Virus record (IMG/VR): IMGVR_UViG_3300046464_000188
Location: 1-64,000 of that record
From: a virus
DNA length: 64,000 nt
Strand: one strand, 5' to 3'
Shown here: piece after piece, positions 16,531 to 26,073 of the stretch
Layout: each line of letters opens with the position of its first letter
How positions within the stretch are numbered: the stretch's first letter is position 1
Translations under genes and position numbers: made by a program
The notes under the pieces: generated by a model
Told to the model about the DNA's origin: nothing
Database searches by the model: none
The model's input: only the letters and a program-made list of their open reading frames with translations

Positions 16531-18849
16531 ATGACAGCAATAAAAACAATAATCAAAAAAAGAGATGGTACAGAAGAAGAACTTGACCTTGAGAAGATGC
16601 ATAAGGTTGTATTTTACGCCTGCGAAAATATTACAGGTGTAAGTGCTAGTGAAGTAGAAATTAAAAGTCACTTACAATTTTATAATGGAATTGAGAGTGC
16701 AGATATTCAAGAAACATTAATTAAAGCGGCGGCTGATCTTATATCAGAAGAAACACCAAATTATCAATGGGTAGCTGGTAGACTTATTAACTACCATTTA
16801 CGTAAACAAGTTTATGATAAATTTGAACCACCACATTTACGAGAGATAGCTCGTATGAATGTTGATCGTGGTTTATATGATCCAGAATTTTTTTCTGCTT
16901 ATGATGAAAATGAAATTAATCAAATGGAAGAGTTTATTAAACATGAACGTGATGAAGATATGACATATGCGGCCATGGAACAATTTCGTGGAAAGTATCT
17001 AGTACAAAATAGAGCAACAGGTGAAATATTTGAAACACCACAAGTATGTTATATGATGATTTCAGCAACATTGTTTAGTCAATATCCAAAAGAAGAAAGA
17101 ATGAAATGGGTTAAAGATTACTATGACGCAATTAGTAATTTTGATATTAGTTTGCCTACGCCAGTAATGGCAGGTGTACGTACACCACAAAGACAATTCT
17201 CTTCTTGCGTTCTAGTAGAAACTGATGACGATTTAGATAGTATTAATGCTACATCATCTGCTATTGTAAAATATGTTTCACAGAAAGCAGGTATTGGTAT
17301 TGGCGGTGGTTCTATTCGTGCCATTGGTTCAAAAATTAGAAACGGTGATGCAACACATACAGGTGTTATTCCTTTTTATAAATTATTTCAAAGTTCAGTC
17401 AAGTCATGTAGTCAAGGTGGTGTTCGTGGTGGAGCGGCTACGTTATACTATCCTATTTGGCACTTAGAAGTTGAAGACTTGCTTGTACTTAAAAATAATA
17501 AAGGTACAGAAGATAATCGTGTAAGACATATGGATTATGGCGTACAGTTTAATAAATTAATGTATGAACGTTTACTTACAAATGGTAATATTACACTTTT
17601 CTCACCTGCAGATGTTCCAGGCTTATATGATGCATTTTTTGCTGATCAAGATAAGTTTAAAGAAATATATGAGAAAGCTGAAAAGAAAACTGGAATTAGA
17701 AAAAAAGTTCTTAAAGCATCTGAGTTATTTGGAATGTTTATGGAAGAACGTAAAAATACAGGAAGAGTTTATTTGATGAATGTAGATCATGCTAATTCGC
17801 ATGGTTCGTTCAAGCCTGAACTAGCACCTATTAAACAAAGTAACTTATGTTGTGAAATTAATTTACCTACTAAACCTTTGTATAGTGTTAGAGACAAAGA
17901 AGGTGAAATTAGTTTATGTACGTTAAGTGCAATCAATTGGGGAAATATTAGTGAACCTAGTAAGTTTAAAAAAGTTTGTAAATTAGCAGTACGTGGATTA
18001 GATGCATTATTAGACTATCAACAATATCCAGTATTAGCGGCAGAATTAAGCACAATGAAACGTAGACCATTAGGTATAGGTATTATTAACTTTGCATATT
18101 GGTTAGCAAAAAATGATTTAACATATCAGAATATTGGCAAACGTGGATTAGCTAAAGTAGACGAATGGGCAGAAGCTTGGAGTTATTACTTAATAGAAGC
18201 AAGTGTAGAACTTGCAGAAGAATATGGACCAATAACTGGTACAGGTGAAACAAGATACGGTGATGGTATTACACCTAATATGACATACAAAAAAGAATTA
18301 GATGAACTAGTACCACATAAAGAACGTATGCCTTGGGAAGAACTACGTGAAAGATTAAGAAATAGTGGTATTCGTAACAGTACATTAATGGCTCTTATGC
18401 CTGCTGAAACGTCAGCACAAATAAGCAATAGTACTAACGGTATTGAGCCACCACGTGCATTTGTAAGTGTAAAGCAATCAAAACATGGTGTTTTGAAACA
18501 GGTTGTACCTGGATATGCACGTCTAAAGAATAAATATGATCTACTATGGACTCAAAAAAGTCCAGAAGGTTATTTAAAGATTATGGCCGTTCTCCAGAAG
18601 TATATTGATCAGGGCATATCGGTAAATACAAGTTATAACCCGGAGTTTTTTCCAGACGAGAAGATTCCATTAAGTGTTATGCTACAACATCTTGTAATGT
18701 TTTACAAGTACGGTGGTAAACAGTTGTATTATTTTAATACATATGATGGTCAAGGTGAGATTGAATTTAAAAGCAAACCACTTAAAGGCCGTGAAGACTT
18801 TGAATCAGATGAACAGTACGACGACTATTGTGAAAGTTGCGTAATTTAG
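16531..18849 (+). CDS. nrdA: Class Ia ribonucleotide reductase, large subunit
   Basis: About 772 aa from ATG 16531; ATG 16528 and TTG 16513 are also in frame, but TAGGA at 16521 best fits 16531. An N-terminal ATP-cone-like region (KKRDGTEEELDLEKM) starts the protein. Catalytic elements are RQFSSCVL (redox Cys), SNLCCEINLPT (N-x-C-x-E active site) and the C-terminal CESCVI redox pair that is re-reduced by glutaredoxin. It reduces NDPs to dNDPs for phage DNA synthesis. No intron or intein interrupts it. It forms an operon with nrdB and the glutaredoxin gene. Confidence 0.96.
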   Translation: MTAIKTIIKKRDGTEEELDLEKMHKVVFYACENITGVSASEVEIKSHLQFYNGIESADIQETLIKAAADLISEETPNYQWVAGRLINYHLRKQVYDKFEPPHLREIARMNVDRGLYDPEFFSAYDENEINQMEEFIKHERDEDMTYAAMEQFRGKYLVQNRATGEIFETPQVCYMMISATLFSQYPKEERMKWVKDYYDAISNFDISLPTPVMAGVRTPQRQFSSCVLVETDDDLDSINATSSAIVKYVSQKAGIGIGGGSIRAIGSKIRNGDATHTGVIPFYKLFQSSVKSCSQGGVRGGAATLYYPIWHLEVEDLLVLKNNKGTEDNRVRHMDYGVQFNKLMYERLLTNGNITLFSPADVPGLYDAFFADQDKFKEIYEKAEKKTGIRKKVLKASELFGMFMEERKNTGRVYLMNVDHANSHGSFKPELAPIKQSNLCCEINLPTKPLYSVRDKEGEISLCTLSAINWGNISEPSKFKKVCKLAVRGLDALLDYQQYPVLAAELSTMKRRPLGIGIINFAYWLAKNDLTYQNIGKRGLAKVDEWAEAWSYYLIEASVELAEEYGPITGTGETRYGDGITPNMTYKKELDELVPHKERMPWEELRERLRNSGIRNSTLMALMPAETSAQISNSTNGIEPPRAFVSVKQSKHGVLKQVVPGYARLKNKYDLLWTQKSPEGYLKIMAVLQKYIDQGISVNTSYNPEFFPDEKIPLSVMLQHLVMFYKYGGKQLYYFNTYDGQGEIEFKSKPLKGREDFESDEQYDDYCESCVI

Positions 18850-18862
18850 TAGAGGGAATAAA

Positions 18863-19990
18863 ATGGGCGTTATTAATATTAAGAATGAAAAATATCATAC
18901 AGAAGCAAATGCTTTTTTAGATGGTGATTTAGGATTTCAAAGATACGATACTTTAAAATATAAACAGTTTGATAAATTGACTGATAAACAATTAGGTTTC
19001 TTTTGGAGACCTGAAGAAGTTGATGTAAGTAAAGATGCAAAAGACTTTAAAGATCTTACAGAGCATGAACAACATATTTTTACAAGTAATCTAAAACGTC
19101 AAATTCTTTTAGATAGTGTTCAAGGTAGAGCTCCTAATGAAGCATTTAGTCCTATCGTTAGTTTACCAGAATTAGAAAATTGGATTATTACTTGGACATT
19201 CTCAGAAACAATTCACAGTAGAAGCTATACTCATATTATTAGAAATGTATATGCTGATCCTACTAAAGTTTTTGATGAGCTAACTGACAGTAAAGAGATA
19301 GTTGATTGTGCAGGTGATATTTCTAAATACTATGATGATTTAATTGAACTAACAAGTTATTATAATTTGTTAGGAACAGGTAAGCATAAAGTAAACGGAA
19401 AAGAAGTTAATGTTGATCTGTATGACTTAAAGAAAAAATTATGGTTAACTTTAAATAGTGTTAACATTTTAGAAGGTGTTAGATTCTATGTTTCATTTGC
19501 TTGTAGTTGGGCGTTTGCTGAGCTTAAGAAAATGGAAGGTAATGCAAAGATTATTAAGTTTATTGCACGTGATGAGAATGTTCACCTAGCAAGTACGCAA
19601 TATGCATTAACAAAAGTATTGCCAAAAGAAGATCCAGACTTTGAAAAAATTAGAGTAGAATGCGAAGATGAAGTTACAAAAATGTTTATAGACGCAGTTG
19701 ATCAAGAAAAAGCATGGGCAGATTATCTGTTTAAAGATGGATCAATGATTGGTCTTAATTCAAAATTATTACAAGATTATATTGAATGGATTTGTTGTAA
19801 ACGTATGACAGCTTTAGGTATGAAGTGTCCTTATAGTCCTGGCCAAGCTAACCCGTTACCTTGGACACAAAAATGGATAGCAGGAGCAGAGGTTCAAGTT
19901 GCACCACAAGAAACAGAAATTAGTAGTTACGTTATTGGTGGTGTTAAAAAAGATGTAGGTGAAGACACCTTTGAAGGAATGAGTTTATAA
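18863..19990 (+). CDS. nrdB: Class Ia ribonucleotide reductase, small subunit
   Basis: 375 aa. Diiron and radical residues are visible: EHEQHIF near residue 67, ETIHSRSYTHI near 112 (Glu and His ligands with the radical Tyr, as in E. coli NrdB) and ARDENVHLAS near 236 (E-x-x-H). It houses the tyrosyl radical that drives NrdA. AGAGGGAA ribosome site; it follows nrdA by 13 nt and overlaps glutaredoxin by one base. Confidence 0.96.
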   Translation: MGVINIKNEKYHTEANAFLDGDLGFQRYDTLKYKQFDKLTDKQLGFFWRPEEVDVSKDAKDFKDLTEHEQHIFTSNLKRQILLDSVQGRAPNEAFSPIVSLPELENWIITWTFSETIHSRSYTHIIRNVYADPTKVFDELTDSKEIVDCAGDISKYYDDLIELTSYYNLLGTGKHKVNGKEVNVDLYDLKKKLWLTLNSVNILEGVRFYVSFACSWAFAELKKMEGNAKIIKFIARDENVHLASTQYALTKVLPKEDPDFEKIRVECEDEVTKMFIDAVDQEKAWADYLFKDGSMIGLNSKLLQDYIEWICCKRMTALGMKCPYSPGQANPLPWTQKWIAGAEVQVAPQETEISSYVIGGVKKDVGEDTFEGMSL

Positions 19991-20244
19991 TGATAGAGAT
20001 ATGGGGTAAACCACAATGTGGTTATTGCGATGCCGCAAAAAGATTATGTGAATCAAGAAAATTTGAATTCGTCTATAAACAGTTAGGCGTAGATTTCAAT
20101 AGGGAGCAAGTTTTTGAAAACTTCCCTGAAGCTAGAACATTTCCACAAATTAAAGTATATGGTAAAGTAGTTGGTGGATATGATCAGTTTCTAAAATACA
20201 TTGAAGACACTGGTTTTAATGGAACTGGTGAATCAACAGGATAA
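19990..20244 (+). CDS. nrdC: Glutaredoxin
   Basis: 84 aa thioredoxin-fold protein with the active site C-G-Y-C at residues 10-13, the cis-Pro motif TFPQI near 50 and a GGYDQF glutathione-binding segment. It most likely supplies electrons to the NrdA C-terminal cysteines, given the operon order nrdA-nrdB-grx. The symbol follows T4 usage. Confidence 0.92.
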   Translation: MIEIWGKPQCGYCDAAKRLCESRKFEFVYKQLGVDFNREQVFENFPEARTFPQIKVYGKVVGGYDQFLKYIEDTGFNGTGESTG

Positions 20245-20247
20245 TAT

Positions 20248-20553
20248 ATGTTAATAGAAACACAATACCAAGTAGGTGATGTAGTAAGTATTAAACTTTC
20301 TTCTGGTGAAGAAATGATTGCAAGATTAGATACAGAAACTGATGAAACAGTTACGTTAGCTAAACCTTACATACTTGTTGCCGCTCAAAACGGCATGGCC
20401 TTAGCGCCTTATATGTTTACCGTTAGTCCAGATACTAAGATCAAATTAAAGATAAATAGTATTATATGCATAGTTAAGTCTGCTAAAGACGCAAGTGATA
20501 TGTATATCAAACAAAGTACAGGATTAACAGTAGCAAATGCAACCAGTTCATAG
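20248..20553 (+). CDS. Small beta-barrel (Sm-like) hypothetical protein
   Basis: 101 aa. The first 70 residues read as a five-stranded small barrel: VGDVVSIKLSSGEEMIARL then VTLAKPYIL, resembling Lsm/Hfq-type Sm1 and Sm2 strands. The rest is a short helical tail. It might bind RNA or act as a baseplate adaptor near the PAAR gene. The fold is a guess from the strand pattern. Confidence 0.6.
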   Translation: MLIETQYQVGDVVSIKLSSGEEMIARLDTETDETVTLAKPYILVAAQNGMALAPYMFTVSPDTKIKLKINSIICIVKSAKDASDMYIKQSTGLTVANATSS

Positions 20554-20821
20554 ACACGGAGATAAACGTTCATGTGGTGCCTCAACAGAAGCACAAGGAC
20601 ATAGTAACGTTCATGTAAATAATCAACCTATTAGTGTTGATAGAGATCCAAATAGTCATGGCGGAGGTGCTCTTAACGCACAATGCAAAAATGTATTTGT
20701 AGGCAACAAATTAGTTGTTGTCGTTCCAAACGATTCCGATGCAGATAGATTTTGTCCATTACCTGGACATTGCAATCCAAAATCAGATAGTGGTAGTCCT
20801 GACGTTTATATAGGACAATAA
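20537..20821 (+). CDS. PAAR-repeat spike tip protein
   Basis: 94 aa. HRHGDKRSCGA at the N-terminus and repeating H-G/G-N-x-V-x-V-N turns are typical of PAAR proteins, with Cys/His residues for the metal at the tip. PAAR proteins sharpen the membrane-piercing spike of contractile tails (T4 gp5.4 role). It overlaps the previous gene by 17 nt and precedes a holin-like and a fibre-like gene. Confidence 0.82.
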   Translation: MQPVHRHGDKRSCGASTEAQGHSNVHVNNQPISVDRDPNSHGGGALNAQCKNVFVGNKLVVVVPNDSDADRFCPLPGHCNPKSDSGSPDVYIGQ

Positions 20822-20822
20822 C

Positions 20823-21020
20823 ATGATTAAGAATTTAAAAGACCTAGTTATAGTAGCTCTAACTGTAGGGGTACTTACATTACTAGGTGTTATTATAATT
20901 GGTGACTATTATGTTGCCTTGCAAGAAAATAGACCAGTAGACGAATCAGTAATTACTTTAATGAAAATGTCATTAACAGGAATGATTGGAATTATTGCAG
21001 GCTACATAGGATCAAAATAA
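20823..21020 (+). CDS. Two-helix membrane protein, holin-like
   Basis: 65 aa with transmembrane segments at about residues 7-27 and 45-63 separated by a short polar loop. Size and topology fit a class II holin, though a tail-associated membrane anchor is possible. Spaced 1 nt from the PAAR gene and 1 nt from the next. Confidence 0.65.
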   Translation: MIKNLKDLVIVALTVGVLTLLGVIIIGDYYVALQENRPVDESVITLMKMSLTGMIGIIAGYIGSK

Positions 21021-21021
21021 A

Positions 21022-22746
21022 ATGAGTGTAGGTGATTTTAAAGACGGTTTAGAAGATTTTAATGATTATATCAACGGAACCAAAGTTGACATACCAACTG
21101 GTCAAGTTGATGTAGATGTTAATGATGGCACAATCACCGCACAAACTCAAGCATACAGTTTAAAAGAAATTATTTGTAGTTTACTAGCAGGTAACGGAAT
21201 TAAGTTACCTAATTTACAAATATGTTTAAAAGTAAATCTTGGTAGACTAATACCAGAAATTCCAGAAGCACTAGCAGATCTAAGAGGAGCATTAGAAGAT
21301 GCTGAAAAAGCTCTTGATGATTTTATAGCACACACAAATATTGATAATGCATTAGGTAGATTAAATTCTGCCGTTGCTGAATTTGCGGCCATTGCAAATA
21401 TGATTAACTTCTGTGGTACACCAGTTGTTCCACGTGCTATTCCAAATGTTCTTAGAGATGCAATGGGTAGTTTTGTAGGAGCAGGTAAAGATATACTTGA
21501 CACACTAGGAACTATGGCAGACGGTGACATAGGTGGCTGTATAGGAACTGATGGGAAATTTAATCCAAATTTATTTACGAGTGGTATCTTAAAACGTCTA
21601 GGTGATCAAGTTGGCAATCTTGCTAACTTACCAGCTAACATTCAACAAGGATTAATTGATGATTTAAATGCTTTTAAAACTGATATGGAAAACTTAATTG
21701 AATTTGAAAATAATTTTAAAGGTTCAAGTTCAACAGGTGGAAGTATATTTGCTCCTACAAATAGAGTAAACACAAATGTTGGTGTAGCAGTAGATAACGA
21801 AAATATGACACTAGCAAAAAGTCAACAATATGCTAGTAATTTACAATCATTGTATAACAGTTTAAAAGCATACGAAGTAGATGAAGCAGGAAATAATATA
21901 TTTGCATATCTACTTGAACCAGAACTATTAGCAAAATTAGAAAACGACGGTGCTCCTACAGTAGCACTAGCAGAAAGACAACCAATATATGATCATTGTG
22001 GTAGAGTAACAGGCTATACACAAAGAAGTATTCAAGCAGTACAAGAAACAAGTGTAGGTGATCCAGAACAAACTAATACACAACCAGGATTGGCAGGATT
22101 AGCTGAAAGTGGTACAGTAGTTACATCATCACCTGCTACAACAACAAATTTAGGTGGCGGCGGTAGCACAAGCTCAGGCTCGTCAGCAAGTTCAGCAAGT
22201 GGTGCAATAACAAATACACAATTACAAACAACACTATCTAATTATGTAACAAGCACACAATTACAAACAGAATTAGCAAACTATCAACCTTCGATAGATT
22301 TGACTCCGTATGCTTTACAAACACAATTATTTTCAGGCAGTTATATAGATTTAACAAATAAACCAAACTTATTTGATGGAAACTATAATAGCCTAACTAA
22401 CTTACCAACTATTCCAACAGACCTAAGCCAGCTAACAGATAATAATAATTTACTGTCAAGTGGTGGCGGTGGAAGTTATCCAACAAACCCAACATTTACA
22501 AGTGTAACAACAAATAATTTTACAGTCACAGGTACAGGCAACATAGTACTCGCAAGTGGTAATAACTTATCACTAACTGCAACACAAAGAGTAGAAGTAA
22601 CAGGAAAGGTGCCAATGAAACTTGCAACAATGACAACAGTAGAAAGAAATCAAATATCATCACCTGAAAGTGGCGATATGATTTATAATACTGATATTAA
22701 CAAGTTTCAAGGTTACGCCAATAATGCGTGGGTAGATTTAAATTGA
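21022..22746 (+). CDS. Tail fibre-like virion protein
   Basis: 574 aa. An N-terminal globular region (about 1-230) is followed by a helical part, then a Gly/Ser linker (residues 382-397). Short repeats of TQLQTxLxNY, a probable trimeric fibre shaft, come next. The C-terminus has GDMIYNTDINKFQGY…WVDLN, a common ending of marine phage fibre and structural proteins. The subtilisin-like protease gene overlaps its end. Exact particle location unknown. Confidence 0.75.
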   Translation: MSVGDFKDGLEDFNDYINGTKVDIPTGQVDVDVNDGTITAQTQAYSLKEIICSLLAGNGIKLPNLQICLKVNLGRLIPEIPEALADLRGALEDAEKALDDFIAHTNIDNALGRLNSAVAEFAAIANMINFCGTPVVPRAIPNVLRDAMGSFVGAGKDILDTLGTMADGDIGGCIGTDGKFNPNLFTSGILKRLGDQVGNLANLPANIQQGLIDDLNAFKTDMENLIEFENNFKGSSSTGGSIFAPTNRVNTNVGVAVDNENMTLAKSQQYASNLQSLYNSLKAYEVDEAGNNIFAYLLEPELLAKLENDGAPTVALAERQPIYDHCGRVTGYTQRSIQAVQETSVGDPEQTNTQPGLAGLAESGTVVTSSPATTTNLGGGGSTSSGSSASSASGAITNTQLQTTLSNYVTSTQLQTELANYQPSIDLTPYALQTQLFSGSYIDLTNKPNLFDGNYNSLTNLPTIPTDLSQLTDNNNLLSSGGGGSYPTNPTFTSVTTNNFTVTGTGNIVLASGNNLSLTATQRVEVTGKVPMKLATMTTVERNQISSPESGDMIYNTDINKFQGYANNAWVDLN

Positions 22747-24242
22747 TAGAACGTGAATATATTGTTACATTAAAATCAGACGTTGATTATGCACAGTTTA
22801 ATCAAGAAATGATTGCGTCTACTGGCGCAGGTGATATTCCTAATAGAACTGTAGATGTAGCAAATGCTAGACCAGGTAGTAAAAGAAATACACACTATGC
22901 CTTGAACGCATTAGAAGTAATTAAATTAAGAAAAGATTCAAGAGTAGATGCAGTAGAACTACCACCAGAGCAAGACGACAATTTAATTATTGAACCCCTT
23001 GCTATCCAAACAGGAAATTTTTCAAAAACAACATCAGATAGTGGCAATTATATGAATTGGGGTATGCGTAGATGCATAGAACAAAATAATCCTTATACAT
23101 TCTCATCTCCAAGTGATGATCAATTTGCTTATACATTAGACGGTACAGGAGTTGATGTTGTAATACAAGACACAGGTATACAAATAGGTCACCCAGAGTT
23201 TAATGATGCAGATGGTAATAGTAGAATAAAACAAATTGATTGGTATGCTGAAAGTGGTATAAGTGGTTCAATGCCTTCTGGACATTATTCAGATTGGAAT
23301 GGACATGGATCACATTGTGCAGGAACAGTAGCAGGTCTAAATTATGGCTGGGCTAAAAATGCACATATCTATAGTGTTAGAGTAAATTTGTCAGGTGATA
23401 CACAAGGCTTTCCAGTTTCAGGAGCATTTGATATCATTAAACTATGGCATAGAAATAAACCAATTACAAGTACAGGATACAGAAGACCAACAATAGTTAA
23501 TATGAGTTGGGGAACAGGTACAGGGTTTGTTAATATTACAGGTGGTAATTACAGAGGAACAAATTGGACAGGAACTAGTAAAAGAGCAGACTATGGAATG
23601 ATAGGTGGTGGATTTTTTAGTAGACATCCAATAAGAGTAATTAGTACAGATGCAGATGTGCAGGAATTAGCCGATGAAGGTATACACGTTTGTATAGCGG
23701 CAGGAAATTCAAGACAAAAAATAGATGAAACAGGTGGTATAGATTATAATAACTATTATACTAATACTAACGGAACAAAAAATTATTATCACAGAGGTGG
23801 ATCACCATTTGGTAATAACGCAATGATGATTGGTAATTTAGATAGTAACTTGCACAGTGGTGGACTAGAACAAAAAGCAAGTTCAAGCGAAACAGGACCA
23901 GGAATTACAGTATATGCACCAGGAACAAATATAATGAGTGCATGGACAAATGAGAGCGGAGGAAGTACATATCATGCTAATAGTAATTATAAACAAAATA
24001 ATATTACTGGTACAAGTATGGCAAGTCCACAGGTTTGTGGACTAGGTGCGTGTATACTACAGTTAGAACCTTACCATACCGCCGCATCATTGAAACAAAA
24101 AATTAGAAACTTGGCAAGCCAAGATAATATATATTCATCAGGACTAGATGACGATTATTCCAACAGTAGATCCATACTAAATTCGGCGAATAAACTGCTA
24201 TATACGCCTTTTAACAGTGGTTATCCTATAAAGACCAGTTAA
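22743..24242 (+). CDS. Subtilisin-like serine protease with I9-type propeptide
   Basis: 499 aa from TTG 22743, which overlaps the preceding stop; GTG 22728 is an alternative. Residues 1-75 (REYIVTLKSDVDYAQF…VDAVELP) look like an inhibitor-I9 propeptide. The catalytic triad is Asp in VVIQDTGIQIGHPEF, His in GHGSHCAGTVAG and Ser in TGTSMASPQVCG. No signal peptide is seen, so it likely acts inside the cell or in the virion. Lying with fibre genes, it might process virion proteins or attack host surface proteins at entry. Confidence 0.87.
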   Translation: MIEREYIVTLKSDVDYAQFNQEMIASTGAGDIPNRTVDVANARPGSKRNTHYALNALEVIKLRKDSRVDAVELPPEQDDNLIIEPLAIQTGNFSKTTSDSGNYMNWGMRRCIEQNNPYTFSSPSDDQFAYTLDGTGVDVVIQDTGIQIGHPEFNDADGNSRIKQIDWYAESGISGSMPSGHYSDWNGHGSHCAGTVAGLNYGWAKNAHIYSVRVNLSGDTQGFPVSGAFDIIKLWHRNKPITSTGYRRPTIVNMSWGTGTGFVNITGGNYRGTNWTGTSKRADYGMIGGGFFSRHPIRVISTDADVQELADEGIHVCIAAGNSRQKIDETGGIDYNNYYTNTNGTKNYYHRGGSPFGNNAMMIGNLDSNLHSGGLEQKASSSETGPGITVYAPGTNIMSAWTNESGGSTYHANSNYKQNNITGTSMASPQVCGLGACILQLEPYHTAASLKQKIRNLASQDNIYSSGLDDDYSNSRSILNSANKLLYTPFNSGYPIKTS

Positions 24243-24295
24243 TGTACATAAAAGTAAAAAAGTTTAAAAAAACCAATAAAAATAACATTTCTTGG

Positions 24296-24324
24296 TTGAC
24301 AAAAGAAGCTCTTGCCTGTATATT
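24296..24324 (+). promoter_or_regulatory. Sigma70-type early promoter
   Basis: TTGACA (24296-24301), 17-nt spacer, TATATT (24319-24324); drives the exported protein at 24355. Confidence 0.8.
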
Positions 24325-24354
24325 AATACTTAATAACTAACAAAAGAGGTAATT

Positions 24355-24777
24355 ATGATTAAAGTAATCTTTACAATGGCGTTAATAATGGGAATGTCAA
24401 GTTCTGTATTTGCAGGACAAAAGGCAAAACATCAAACATCACTAGATGTTGCACAAGATGATCTACAACATACTTTGGTATGTTTGCCAGATAGTGCGAC
24501 AGCTACAACAGATGGCGTAATAAATGAAGAAATGAGTAAACAAATACTAAATGCAAGTATTACAAACAACGAAACATCAATTTGGTTGTACACAAACGAG
24601 TATAACGTAAAACAAGATGTAGGCGGTCCTGATCATACTTGGATTGGAGTTAAAAATGTAAATGGTGTAGAAACTGTAGCAGAAATGAACTTTGTTACAA
24701 TGATTCATACTATTACATCAACTTCAAATAATACAGTAGGTATACTTGTAAGTAAGTGTCATACACCTTATAAATAA
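24355..24777 (+). CDS. Exported protein of unknown function
   Basis: 140 aa with a clear Sec signal peptide: K at 3, hydrophobic core 5-18, and signal peptidase site VFA/GQ after residue 21. The mature part has two cysteines (LVCLPDS and SKCHTP) that could form a disulfide in the periplasm. It has its own strong early promoter and an AGAGG ribosome site. It may alter the host envelope early in infection, for instance in superinfection exclusion; inference only. Confidence 0.75.
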   Translation: MIKVIFTMALIMGMSSSVFAGQKAKHQTSLDVAQDDLQHTLVCLPDSATATTDGVINEEMSKQILNASITNNETSIWLYTNEYNVKQDVGGPDHTWIGVKNVNGVETVAEMNFVTMIHTITSTSNNTVGILVSKCHTPYK

Positions 24778-24817
24778 AAGTATGAACGGCAATTAAAGGC
24801 TAATAGAGTAAAATAAT

Positions 24818-25099
24818 ATGAGAGCAACAAAATATGAAGATGGGATCAAAAGGATAAAAGCTAAGATCGAAGTACCTATGTGTATTGACGATGTTAGCAC
24901 ATATATCTTAAGTGCTTTTACTAGTAATATTGTTGATTTAGCAAAAATTCAGAAACTAAACAAAAGAGAATTATTGCAATTAGCAAAAGACGAAGTAAGA
25001 GACAAGGGTACCGGTAAAATTTCTATAGAAACTGTTGATAATGATACAAAAGTCATAGTAAAGAACTATGTAAAGCAGATGTTTCCTGAGTTACAATAG
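24818..25099 (+). CDS. Small hypothetical protein
   Basis: 93 aa, basic and helical. No motif recognised. Its stop overlaps the next start. Lies between the exported protein and the tRNA cluster. Confidence 0.68.
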   Translation: MRATKYEDGIKRIKAKIEVPMCIDDVSTYILSAFTSNIVDLAKIQKLNKRELLQLAKDEVRDKGTGKISIETVDNDTKVIVKNYVKQMFPELQ

Positions 25100-25308
25100 T
25101 GGGCGACGATTTAGATCTTATCAACAGATATGAGAAACTAGCTAATGATATTAATGATATATATCAGAAGTCAGAAGATCTTATAGGAACTTACACTTAT
25201 GATGATGAAAGAGATACCTTCATTGATCCCTGGTCAAAGTTAGAAGATGTACTTGGAGTAGATATATTACTGCAAGTGGCAAAGGTTAATAGACAAGTTC
25301 AAGACTGA
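25099..25308 (+). CDS. Small acidic hypothetical protein
   Basis: 69 aa, very acidic, helical; GTG start at 25099 overlapping the previous stop (TAGTG). It ends 15 nt before tRNA-Thr. Function unknown. Confidence 0.62.
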   Translation: MGDDLDLINRYEKLANDINDIYQKSEDLIGTYTYDDERDTFIDPWSKLEDVLGVDILLQVAKVNRQVQD

Positions 25309-25323
25309 ACTAAATAAAATTAT

Positions 25324-25399
25324 GCCGTTATAGCTCAGCTGGTAGAGCAACTGATTTGTAATCAGTAGGTCCGCGGTTCGAATCCGTGTAACGGCACCA
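25324..25399 (+). tRNA. tRNA-Thr (TGT)
   Basis: Full cloverleaf with encoded CCA. Acceptor GCCGTTA/TAACGGC, anticodon loop TTTGTAA with TGT at 25357-25359, T-loop TTCGAAT. Decodes ACA. Confidence 0.95.
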
Positions 25400-25409
25400 T
25401 TAAGTATTT

Positions 25410-25494
25410 GCCCTTGTGGTGGAATTGGTAGACACGCAGGTCTTAGGAACCTGTGTCGCAAGACGTGAGAGTTCGAGTCTCTCCGAGGGCACCA
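25410..25494 (+). tRNA. tRNA-Leu (TAG)
   Basis: 85-nt class II tRNA with a long variable arm and encoded CCA. Anticodon loop CTTAGGA gives TAG, decoding CUA. Acceptor GCCCTTG/CGAGGGC. Confidence 0.93.
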
Positions 25495-25735
25495 AATCGG
25501 GTTGTGCCGTAATACACACGTTTAACACTCACGGTTAAGTGTTAAGGACATATAACTAAAATAAAATACACACAAAGGATATTACAGGACAGGGCCCTTT
25601 TGAAACAAAGCCCAACGCAGGACATACAAAACAAAGACTAAATATAAAGAAGTACAAAATTACAAGAAGTAAATGAATAACATTGGAGTAAGCACTCAAG
25701 TAGGTTTATAGACGGTGTAGCTAGGAAAGGAATTT
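25495..25735 (+). other. Non-coding stretch after tRNA-Leu
   Basis: About 240 nt without a convincing ORF. It holds a hairpin, TTAACACT with AGTGTTAA (about 25529-25551), and a GGGC…GCCC pairing near 25595-25617. It ends in a good ribosome site (AGGAAAGG) for the gene at 25736. It may be a 5' leader or a small RNA. Confidence 0.4.
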
Positions 25736-25942
25736 ATGTTGAAAGAAATAATTTTAGCGGCGGCAAAGAAACACGCAGAAGCAGAAATTGACCTTCATAA
25801 AGCTAACATTGAGGTTTATATGAGGCAAGTAGTAGGTATTGGCGAACATTCAGACATCGTTGAAACGATCCAAAAAGAGCTAGATAAAATGGCTACTGCA
25901 CATGACAGACTTGAAATGCTTAACAAATATTTCAAAGACTAA
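25736..25942 (+). CDS. Small helical protein
   Basis: 68 aa, almost entirely helical with coiled-coil spacing (AAKKHAEAEIDLHKANIEVY). Strong Shine-Dalgarno AGGAAAGG and a Rho-independent terminator right after it, so it forms a monocistronic unit. Function unknown. Confidence 0.7.
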   Translation: MLKEIILAAAKKHAEAEIDLHKANIEVYMRQVVGIGEHSDIVETIQKELDKMATAHDRLEMLNKYFKD

Positions 25943-25948
25943 ACTTTA

Positions 25949-25980
25949 GTTAACACATTTAGGTGTGTTAACTTTTTTTT
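25949..25980 (+). terminator. Rho-independent terminator
   Basis: Perfect 9-bp stem GTTAACACA (25949-25957) with TGTGTTAAC (25964-25972), 6-nt loop, then eight T. tRNA-Ala begins at the next base. Confidence 0.92.
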
Positions 25981-26056
25981 GGGGGATTAGCTCAGTTGGG
26001 AGAGCGCCTGATTTGCATTCAGGAGGTCGCAGGTTCGATTCCTGTATCCTCCACCA
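25981..26056 (+). tRNA. tRNA-Ala (TGC)
   Basis: Acceptor GGGGGAT/ATCCTCC (one G-U), anticodon loop TTTGCAT with TGC, T-loop TTCGATT, encoded CCA. It begins immediately after the terminator T-tract. Confidence 0.94.
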
Positions 26057-26073
26057 TTAAAAAAGAGATTCAT

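Noticed and set aside
16531-18849. Intron or intein in nrdA, common in phages
   Set aside because: The frame is uninterrupted and motif spacing is normal for NrdA.
25996-26073. The open frame of the gene at 26074 extends upstream through tRNA-Ala
   Set aside because: The region forms a complete tRNA with CCA; ATG 26074 is the sensible start.
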